A stretch of DNA of 64,000 nucleotides from Candidatus Bathyarchaeota archaeon. Lineage in GTDB: Archaea; Thermoproteota; Bathyarchaeia; Bathyarchaeales; Bathycorpusculaceae. Under the pieces are notes generated by a model that ran no database searches, had not been told where the DNA came from, and saw nothing but the letters and a program-made list of their open reading frames with translations. The DNA lies in the NCBI GenBank assembly GCA_026014465.1, contig JAOZID010000010.1, positions 1,026,303 through 1,090,302 on the forward strand, read 5' to 3'. The position numbers and the translations under genes were made by a program. Of this stretch, positions 46,164 to 52,959 are shown one piece after another (positions within the stretch are counted from its first letter, which is position 1; each line of letters begins with the position of its first letter).

Positions 46164-48362
46164 TTATTTGCCTTTTAGTTTCTTGTAGGTGTGGAGAAAG
46201 ACTTTTTCGTTTTCGGGGACGGGTTCTTTGAATTTGACTAAGACTTCGCCTGAAGATAGGGGTGCTTTGATTTCGCCTTTGATGCCTGAGGCGGCGACGA
46301 CGGTTTTTCCTACGAATCTGCGGGCAGCTTCTGAGGCAGCGAAAAGACCGTGTACGGCGTATTCGTCGGGGGCGCTTTTTTGTTTTACAGTTCCTTGTTT
46401 GGTCTTTTTTGAGAAGAATTCGGGTTTGTTGTTGGTTTGGGTGATTCTTCCGCCGCCGATTATGCGGAATTCGCGGGTTTGCAGTCCAGGGTTCATTAAG
46501 AGGATGTGGTCGCCTCTTTCTGCTACGACTTGCTGTCTAAGTTCAATGTAGACTAGGCATTTTTCTAAGGTTTTCACGGATTTTTTCACGACGAATTTGC
46601 CATCTTCCATAACTCCGGGCATGACGTTTCCAAGCATTTCGTAGGAGCCTACGAATACGTCTACGTCGCTGTAGGGCGTCAATGAGCGTTTGTAGTATTT
46701 GTCTACTTCTAACTCGGTTATCACGCTACAGGTGGAGGTGATGGAGCCAGGAGAGACAGCTACGTAGCCTCTGTGGGCGTCATCAGGCTTTATGTCTTTA
46801 ACCGCAATGCCCACCCTCTCACCAGCGGCAGCTTCCTTTTTGTCTTCGCCAAAGGAACGTATCGAACGCACCTGACCCTTCTTGTCAATGGGCTTGATTT
46901 CAACGGCGTCTTTGAGTTTCACTTTCCCACGATGAATCGTCCCCGTCAAAACAGTACCTGCACCCGCTATAGTAAACGCATGGTCAATAGGCATCTTAAA
47001 AGGTCCAGTCCATTGCCGAATAGGCGGGTTAAGGGAGTTTTGCAGGGTACTTTTGAGGTCATCAATTCCTTTGCCCGTTAACCCTGAAACCTCCACAATC
47101 TTTGCGTTCTCGTAGGGGGTTCCTTTGAGCAGAAGCGTGATTTTGTTTTTGACTTCTTCGACGCGTTTGGGAGAGGCTAGGTCGACTTTGTTCAGGGCAA
47201 CTACGAGGTCTTTGATGCCAAGGTTTTTGATTATGGAAAAGTGTTCTGCGCTTTGAACTTGAAGACCCAAATCGGCTGCTACAATTAGCACGGCAGCATC
47301 AATAATGTTCGCACCCGCCACCACGTGTCTAACCAAGCTAAAGTGCCCAGGCAAATCCACCAAGGTAACAAGGTATTGACCCAAATTGAAAGCTGAAAAG
47401 CCCATATCCAAAGTCATACCGCGTCTAACGGAGTCGGGTGCCTTGTCCAGAGCAGCGGTTGAAGGTTTCTCGGTTAACTGTCTAGCAAGCATGGTTTTTC
47501 CGTGGTCAACATGCCCAAACAAGCCAACGTGAACGGGAATCAGGTCTTTGCCGTGTTCCATCGTGTAGCTTTTTGCAACCGCGTTAGCTTCACGGTGAAA
47601 CAGCTCAACTGCGTCCACGGGCTTTAACCCATCTGCCAAAGCTTTCTTCACAACTTCTTTGCGTATTCGCGAAAGAGAAATGCCCAAATCAGGGTTCTTG
47701 TAGCGCGTCATGACCTCCATCATGGACTTGCGGGTTTCCCGCTCAATTCCTCGCGCTCTCAGGGATTTTTCGTTTTCCACGACTTTTTTGGGTTTAGACC
47801 GTTTGGGGCTCTCCAACCGCTTAAGAACTGCTGCGACGATGAGGTCGGCAATTTCGTCAATGTTTTGTTTGGCGGGGTTAACAACTGCGAGGGGTGTGTC
47901 CCATTTGTAGTCGCCTTTGGGGGGGTCAAATTTTTGGTTGATTTCTTCGATGAGCTCTGCGGGGATGGGGGTGCCGCGTTTTTGGTTCCATTCGATGGCT
48001 TGCTCGGCGGGTGTATCTACGAGGATGATGTCGTAGTCGGCGTCTGCGCGTTTGGCGATGTGGCGTATGTCGCTTCGCATGGACTTGTAATAGTTCAAGT
48101 CATCACTGATAACCAAGAAACCATGCTCCAACCCAGTTGCAAGAGCCTTCTCATACAAAGTCTTCACCGACATTTCCCTTTCAGGCTTAAACCCCAAAGA
48201 GGAATGCGAAACCATACGACGAAAATCATCCGAACTAATCACCATAGCCGACACCCCATGCTTATCCTCAAGCACAGAGGCAACTTTACGGCTGATAGTA
48301 GTTTTTCCCGAAGAAGGCAACCCACACATTATAAGCAGGTAAGGATAATTCTGCGACACCAT
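46164..48362 (-). CDS. Fusion of L-seryl-tRNA(Sec) kinase (PSTK) with elongation factor SelB
   Basis: This 732-residue protein joins two selenocysteine-pathway enzymes. Residues ~1-185 are the PSTK kinase: Walker A CGLPSSGKTT (13-22), VISSDDFRRM, LVISDDLNYYKSMRSDIRHI, and QKFDPPKGDYKWDTPLAVVN. Residues ~195-270 are a helical linker that may be the PSTK tRNA-binding part. Residues ~275-732 are SelB: G1 GHVDHGKT (283-290), G2 RRGMTLDMGFS, G3 DLPGHF, G4 NKVDL, then domains II-IV as in archaeal SelB. ATG 48362 has GAGG upstream; the frame is open to 48431. It is divergent from SepSecS. Elsewhere these are separate genes. Confidence 0.93.
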   Translation of the reverse strand: MVSQNYPYLLIMCGLPSSGKTTISRKVASVLEDKHGVSAMVISSDDFRRMVSHSSLGFKPEREMSVKTLYEKALATGLEHGFLVISDDLNYYKSMRSDIRHIAKRADADYDIILVDTPAEQAIEWNQKRGTPIPAELIEEINQKFDPPKGDYKWDTPLAVVNPAKQNIDEIADLIVAAVLKRLESPKRSKPKKVVENEKSLRARGIERETRKSMMEVMTRYKNPDLGISLSRIRKEVVKKALADGLKPVDAVELFHREANAVAKSYTMEHGKDLIPVHVGLFGHVDHGKTMLARQLTEKPSTAALDKAPDSVRRGMTLDMGFSAFNLGQYLVTLVDLPGHFSLVRHVVAGANIIDAAVLIVAADLGLQVQSAEHFSIIKNLGIKDLVVALNKVDLASPKRVEEVKNKITLLLKGTPYENAKIVEVSGLTGKGIDDLKSTLQNSLNPPIRQWTGPFKMPIDHAFTIAGAGTVLTGTIHRGKVKLKDAVEIKPIDKKGQVRSIRSFGEDKKEAAAGERVGIAVKDIKPDDAHRGYVAVSPGSITSTCSVITELEVDKYYKRSLTPYSDVDVFVGSYEMLGNVMPGVMEDGKFVVKKSVKTLEKCLVYIELRQQVVAERGDHILLMNPGLQTREFRIIGGGRITQTNNKPEFFSKKTKQGTVKQKSAPDEYAVHGLFAASEAARRFVGKTVVAASGIKGEIKAPLSSGEVLVKFKEPVPENEKVFLHTYKKLKGK

Positions 48363-48500
48363 TTTTCCTCTATTGTCCATCTGGTCTTTCGGTTTATAAT
48401 TGTGTCTGTGAAAATCAGGCACAAGATACAAAGCAATAAAAGAACAACCTGAGCATTTAAGCCTAAAGACGTGGACTAATCACCTGTTGGGGTATTGTTT

Positions 48501-49814
48501 GTGTTGCCGTTTGACAAGTTGGAGGATACTGTTCCTAAGAGCATACTTGACCGAGGCTTAACTATACTGGGCACAGAACAGCGACCAATAAAGCTGCTTT
48601 TTGAGCAGCGAAGAGTGCCTCAGGAAGGCTGGAAGGATAGCCAAATTGAAACCCTGCTAAACCTGCTCGCTACAATGGATTCAGATAAAGACAGCAAAGC
48701 AGCATTTGTAGGCGAAAGAGAAGGCAGAGTCGCATCCCCCGCAGTTTCCAAGTTATCAGGCGGATTTCATCACGGCGTAGGAAGGTCAGGCAACTTAACT
48801 AAAGCCCAGCCCAAAGCCGCAGGCGGGTCACTCATGTATTTTTTCGCCAACAAACTGGCTACTGATGCCATCAAACGGTTTGGAGTCCCAAACATCAAAC
48901 GAGCAGAGGTTTTTCCGATGGCAACAGGAATGACCCTGGCGCTTATTTTGTGTGCAGCAAGAAACCAAACCAAAGGCAAAGAGGTTGTTTATCCGCAGCT
49001 TGACCACAAAACGCCGTTGAAGGCAATTGCGCTTGCGGGGCTGCAACCAAAAACTGTGAAAGGAGAAATCCAAGGCGACGCCGTAAACGTCTCTGCTCAA
49101 GAGGTAGAGAAAGCAGTTGATGAGAACACGGCAGCGATACTGTCTACGACCACGTTTTTTTCGCCTCGAGAACCAGACAGAATCAAAGAGATTGCAAGAA
49201 TTGCACAGGAAAAGCAAGTCCCCCATATCATAAATAACTCGTTTGGGGTACAGAGCCGCGAAATCATGAAACTCATAAGAGGCGCGGTGGATGCGGGGCG
49301 CGTGGATGCTATAATTCAAAGCACGGACAAGAATTTTCTTACCCCCGTGGGAGGGGCAATAGTTGCTTCGCCCAATGAAGAGTTTTTAGAGGAAGTGTCG
49401 GGGGCGTATGCGGGAAGGGCGACGGCTGCGCCTATTGTGCAGTTTTTAGCTGCGATGCTGTCTGTGGGGTTGGATGGCTACGAGGCGCTTAGAACCCAGC
49501 AGGAAAAGAACAGAAAACTCCTTGAAGCTGCCCTAAAAGAGGTTGCACAGAAACATTCACAGCGAATACTTGACGTTTACAACCCCATATCAGTCGCCAT
49601 GACGCTGCAGGGAAGAGATGCCAAAAAAATAGGCAAAGCACTCTACACGGCAAGAGTCTACGGCGCAAGAGCTTTAGAACCCACAGATTTTGGAGTAAGC
49701 TGCCCCAAATACACCACGCCCTACATCAACTTCGACGCCAGCATAGGAACCCAACAAAACGACATCACCAAAGCCGCAGAAAGACTAAACACAGTTCTAA
49801 AAACCGTAACGTAG
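48501..49814 (+). CDS. O-phosphoseryl-tRNA(Sec) selenium transferase (SepSecS)
   Basis: SepSecS converts Sep-tRNA(Sec) to Sec-tRNA(Sec) with selenophosphate and PLP. The 437 residues show VGEREGRVASPAVSKLSGGF, HHGVGRSGNLTKAQPKAAGG, VFPMATGMTLALILCAARN, YPQLDHKTPLKAIALAG, FGVQSREIMKLI and the PLP-Lys segment STDKNFLTPVGGAIVAS. All of these are diagnostic for the SepSecS family rather than for bacterial SelA. GTG 48501 was chosen because GGGG lies 8 bases upstream and the N-terminus then matches the family; TTG 48495 is open. The stop abuts the CCA end of the convergent tRNA-Sec gene. Confidence 0.96.
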   Translation: MLPFDKLEDTVPKSILDRGLTILGTEQRPIKLLFEQRRVPQEGWKDSQIETLLNLLATMDSDKDSKAAFVGEREGRVASPAVSKLSGGFHHGVGRSGNLTKAQPKAAGGSLMYFFANKLATDAIKRFGVPNIKRAEVFPMATGMTLALILCAARNQTKGKEVVYPQLDHKTPLKAIALAGLQPKTVKGEIQGDAVNVSAQEVEKAVDENTAAILSTTTFFSPREPDRIKEIARIAQEKQVPHIINNSFGVQSREIMKLIRGAVDAGRVDAIIQSTDKNFLTPVGGAIVASPNEEFLEEVSGAYAGRATAAPIVQFLAAMLSVGLDGYEALRTQQEKNRKLLEAALKEVAQKHSQRILDVYNPISVAMTLQGRDAKKIGKALYTARVYGARALEPTDFGVSCPKYTTPYINFDASIGTQQNDITKAAERLNTVLKTVT

Positions 49815-49905
49815 TGGCGGCGCCCAAGGGGAATTGAACCCCGAATCCTTCTCGGACTCACCGGATTTGAAGTCCGGTGCCAGGACCACCTAGCTGTAGG
49901 GCGCC
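49815..49905 (-). tRNA. tRNA-Sec (anticodon UCA)
   Basis: The minus strand folds into the archaeal/eukaryotic tRNA-Sec shape. The acceptor stem is GGCGCCCUA with UUGGGCGCC (seven Watson-Crick pairs, U-U, A-U: 9 bp) and discriminator G plus encoded CCA. The D stem is six pairs (GCUAGG/CCUGGC) with a four-base UGGU loop. The anticodon arm is ACCGGA/UCCGGU with loop CUUCAAA (anticodon UCA). The variable arm is long (GAGUCC/GGAUUC, 6 bp) and the T arm is four pairs (GGGG/CCCC), giving a 9/4 fold. It is 91 bases with CCA. Confidence 0.98.
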
Positions 49906-49935
49906 CCGCATTGCTGACTTTTCGTATTGAAAGAA

Positions 49936-49947
49936 GGATATATAACT
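49936..49947 (-). promoter_or_regulatory. TATA box of tRNA-Sec
   Basis: On the minus strand AGTTATATATCC is a strong TATA element, about 35 bases before the 5' end of tRNA-Sec, leaving room for a short leader. The bases between it and the HdrA stop (50172) show no gene or RNA I can recognise. Confidence 0.65.
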
Positions 49948-50171
49948 TGTCTCATCAAACGTTGCCTCGTAACGGCAATTTTGCGTTCACACAACAACAA
50001 AGCATGTTTTGCCCTAAAACCTCGGGGGCTCAACTAAGCTTTACACAACCCAGCCGCAGCTTATTCAAAAACAAGGGGCGTTTAGCGGACAGTTACCACA
50101 AGCAAAAAGGGAAAAAAAGGAGAGCAAGTGCTAAGAGACGGTGTCTAACCATCAGCCCAAGACGATTTTGT

Positions 50172-52673
50172 TTACTTGGTGGCCGTTTTGTTTTCGGGTT
50201 TGGCTGCTGGTGCCGTGGGTGTGGGGTTGCGTTTTAGCATTCTTTCTAGGGTTGGTCGCAGCTTTTCGGTTTCGGCTAGGATTTTTTCTTTGCCCAGCGC
50301 TTTTAGGTCTGCGTTTGTTTCGGTGATGACTTCGGCGTAGCGTATTCCTTCTGCGGCTGAGACGTATTCTACTCGGAACCGCTCGGGACTCATGCCCAGT
50401 TTGATGAGCATGTTTTTGAGGGCGTCGGTGCGGTCTTTCATTTTGTAGTTGCCGCTGATGTAGTGGCAGTCGTAGGGCAAGTGGCAGGCACCAACTAGCA
50501 CCATGCCCGCGCCTAGCCTGAGCGCTTCTAAGATGAATTCTTTACCGACCCGTCCAGAGCACATAACACGAACAACCCTAACGTTCGCAGGGTACTCACA
50601 CCTACTAATGCCTGCTAGGTCTGCACCCGCGTAACTGCACCAGTTGCAAAGGAAAGCCATGATTTTTTCTTCAGGTTTTTCTTCAAGCGCCGCTCGAACT
50701 TGAGCTAGGATCTGCGCGTCAGTAAAGTGCATCTGGGTTATGGCGTGCTGGGGGCATTCGGCTACGCAGGTTCCGCATCCATGGCAGCTGGCGGTGATGA
50801 TTTGGGCGGGGGTTTTACCTTTTTCTACTTTTATGGCGCCATAGGGGCATTTGTCAACGCAGATGCCGCATTTTTTGCATTTGGATTCGTCGACAACAGA
50901 GATGATGGGTTCGATTTTCCATGTTTTTTTGGAGAGAACGGTTGCTGCTCGGGCTGCTGCTCCGCTTCCCTGCGAAACGCTTGAGGGAATATCTTTTAAG
51001 CCTTGGCAGGCACCCGCGTAAAAGACCCCGTCAGTGGGTGCGTCCATGGGTTTGAGTTTGGGGTGGCTCTCCATGAAGAAACCGTCTGCGCCTCTGGACA
51101 GGTTGATTATGCGTGCGATGTCGGCTGAGCCTTCTTTGGGGATGGCTGCGGTTGCTAAGACCACCATGTCAGCGTCCACTTCGATGGGGACACCAAGGTT
51201 AGCGTCTTCAGAGTGAATGACCATGCTGTGGGTTTTTGGGTCTTCATCGATTCGGCTGACTCGTCCCCGGATAAAGTTTACTCCGCGTTCTCTTGCGCGG
51301 TCATAAAATTCTTCGTAGCCTTTGCTTGGGCTTCGTATGTCCATGTAGAAAACGTAGACTTCTATGTCTTCCTTGTATTTTTCTTTGAGCTGTACAACGT
51401 GCTTGAGCGTGTACATGCAACAGAAGTTACTGCAGTAGGGATACTTGTTTTTGTCTCGGCTGCCAACGCACTGGATGAAAGCGATTTTACGGGGTTTTTT
51501 CCCGTCGGATTGCCTGATGACTTTGCCGCCGGTAGGTCCCGCAGCAAGAATAAGTCGTTCAAACTCCATAGAGGTGATGACGTTGGGGTATTTACCGTAG
51601 CCTAAAAGTGGCATATCGTAGGGTTCATAAACGTCAAAGCCTGTGGAGACAATAATTGTGCCTACTTCAATTTCGACTTCTTCGTCTTTTTGGGTAAAAT
51701 CTATGGCTTGTCTTGGACCGCAAGCATCTACACATTTGAAGCATTCAATGCAGTAGTCTTTGTCGATTGCGTAGATTAGGGGCACTGCTTGGTCAAGGGG
51801 AACAGAAATGGCTCGGCGGGTGCCAAGGTTTAGGTCCCACTTGTTGGGGTACTCGACGGGGCAGACGTCTTTGCATTGCCCGCATCCCGTGCAGCGGTCA
51901 TCAAGAATATAGCGTGCTCTCTTGCGGATTTTGACTTTAAAGTTACCTATGTAGCCGTCAACTTTGACTAGGTCTGAGTAAGCGAAAATTGTGATGTTTG
52001 GGTGTCTGACACAGTCCACCATTTTTGGACCTTCGATGCAGATGCTGCAGTCCAAAGTGGGGAAAGTTTTGTCTAATGCTGCCATGTGTCCGCCGATGCT
52101 TTGGGTGTTCTCAAGCAGGTAGACTTTGAAATCCATTTCTGCAAGGTCTAAGGCGGCGTTCATTCCTGCGATTCCACCGCCGATAACAAGTGCTTTTTTG
52201 GTTATGGGAACCTCTATGGTGTCAAGGGGCATCAAGAATCGGGCTTTTGCAACTGCCATGCGAACCGTGTCTTTTGCCCGCTCTGTAGCTTCCTGAGGCG
52301 CGTTTTGGTGGCACCATGAAGCGAATTCGCGGATGTTAGCCATCTCATAATAGAACGGGTTCAAGCCTGCTTCGCTAACAGTGCGCCTAAAAGTGGGTTC
52401 ATGCATTCTGGGGCTGCAGGCAGCGATGACAACGCGGTTGAGTTTTTGGTCTTTGATTGCTTTTCGAATTTCTTCTTGCCCGGGGTCAGCGCAAGTGTAA
52501 CGGTTCTCTTTCACAAAGACTACGTCAGGTATAGTTTTGGCGTAGTCAACTACTTGTTTGATGTCTACGGTTCCAGCGATGTTCAAACCGCAGTGGCAAA
52601 CAAAAACGCCAATCCGCAAAGGTTCGGGTTGCTTAGCGGTTTCGTTTGTTTCCAATGTTTGTGGATTACTCAT
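50172..52673 (-). CDS. hdrA: HdrA-MvhD fusion, all-cysteine paralogue
   Basis: This 833-residue flavoprotein is of heterodisulfide-reductase subunit A type with a C-terminal MvhD/FlpD domain. The N-terminal region has VFVCHCGLNIAG, an FAD Rossmann motif [20 protein letters not shown], and [20 protein letters not shown] (Cys212). Ferredoxin motifs follow: [51 protein letters not shown]. The MvhD part has FLCNWCSYAGADLAGISRCE and RVMCSGRVGKEFILEALRLG. HdrA carries the bifurcating flavin; MvhD passes electrons to it from hydrogenase or formate dehydrogenase. It sits 286 bases after the Sec-containing paralogue. Confidence 0.93.
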   Translation of the reverse strand: MSNPQTLETNETAKQPEPLRIGVFVCHCGLNIAGTVDIKQVVDYAKTIPDVVFVKENRYTCADPGQEEIRKAIKDQKLNRVVIAACSPRMHEPTFRRTVSEAGLNPFYYEMANIREFASWCHQNAPQEATERAKDTVRMAVAKARFLMPLDTIEVPITKKALVIGGGIAGMNAALDLAEMDFKVYLLENTQSIGGHMAALDKTFPTLDCSICIEGPKMVDCVRHPNITIFAYSDLVKVDGYIGNFKVKIRKRARYILDDRCTGCGQCKDVCPVEYPNKWDLNLGTRRAISVPLDQAVPLIYAIDKDYCIECFKCVDACGPRQAIDFTQKDEEVEIEVGTIIVSTGFDVYEPYDMPLLGYGKYPNVITSMEFERLILAAGPTGGKVIRQSDGKKPRKIAFIQCVGSRDKNKYPYCSNFCCMYTLKHVVQLKEKYKEDIEVYVFYMDIRSPSKGYEEFYDRARERGVNFIRGRVSRIDEDPKTHSMVIHSEDANLGVPIEVDADMVVLATAAIPKEGSADIARIINLSRGADGFFMESHPKLKPMDAPTDGVFYAGACQGLKDIPSSVSQGSGAAARAATVLSKKTWKIEPIISVVDESKCKKCGICVDKCPYGAIKVEKGKTPAQIITASCHGCGTCVAECPQHAITQMHFTDAQILAQVRAALEEKPEEKIMAFLCNWCSYAGADLAGISRCEYPANVRVVRVMCSGRVGKEFILEALRLGAGMVLVGACHLPYDCHYISGNYKMKDRTDALKNMLIKLGMSPERFRVEYVSAAEGIRYAEVITETNADLKALGKEKILAETEKLRPTLERMLKRNPTPTAPAAKPENKTATK

Positions 52674-52779
52674 TCTAACGCGTCCTTAACAACAATTTTC
52701 CATTAGACCAGGTCTTTGGGCAGGCGGACAACAGCTTCACCCATCAACTTTTTTAATCTCACATATCAGCTTTTTTAAT

Positions 52780-52791
52780 AAAGATATAAAC
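52780..52791 (-). promoter_or_regulatory. TATA box of the all-Cys HdrA-MvhD gene
   Basis: On the minus strand CGTTTATATCTTT gives a clear TATA core about 110 bases before the ATG at 52673, so this copy can be transcribed on its own. A stem (52788-52793 with 52843-52848) overlaps it, so that stem is more likely incidental. Confidence 0.55.
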
Positions 52792-52877
52792 GTTACTTGG
52801 AGCAGCCAATAATTCTCACGAAAAACAACCAATTACCTAATCACGTTTAAAGCCACACGCGCCAGCAAAAAAAGCAA

Positions 52878-52911
52878 AGTCTACAAATACTACCGCCGCA
52901 ACAGCAGGACT
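52878..52911 (-). promoter_or_regulatory. Hairpin behind the selenoprotein gene, weak SECIS candidate
   Basis: In the transcript (minus strand) AGUC then CUGCUG pairs with CGGUAG (two G-U pairs) around a six-base loop UUGCGG. An eight-base 3' bulge follows, and AGUC is closed by GACU. It begins 49 bases after the UAG stop at 52960 and follows a U-rich stretch that may act as terminator. I do not see the GAA/A internal loop known from methanococcal SECIS elements, so assignment as SECIS is weak. Confidence 0.3.
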
Positions 52912-52959
52912 AACAAACAAAAACAAATCAAAAAAAATAAACAAAAAGGAAAAGGGTGG

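Noticed and set aside
50172-50240. A possible third Sec site in the all-Cys paralogue
   Set aside because: The frame is open from ATG to stop with no UGA; both equivalent sites are Cys.
52788-52848. Long stem AAACGU/ACGUUU as the SECIS element
   Set aside because: It overlaps a TATA box for the next gene and has no recognisable SECIS core, so it is left as a weak possibility only.
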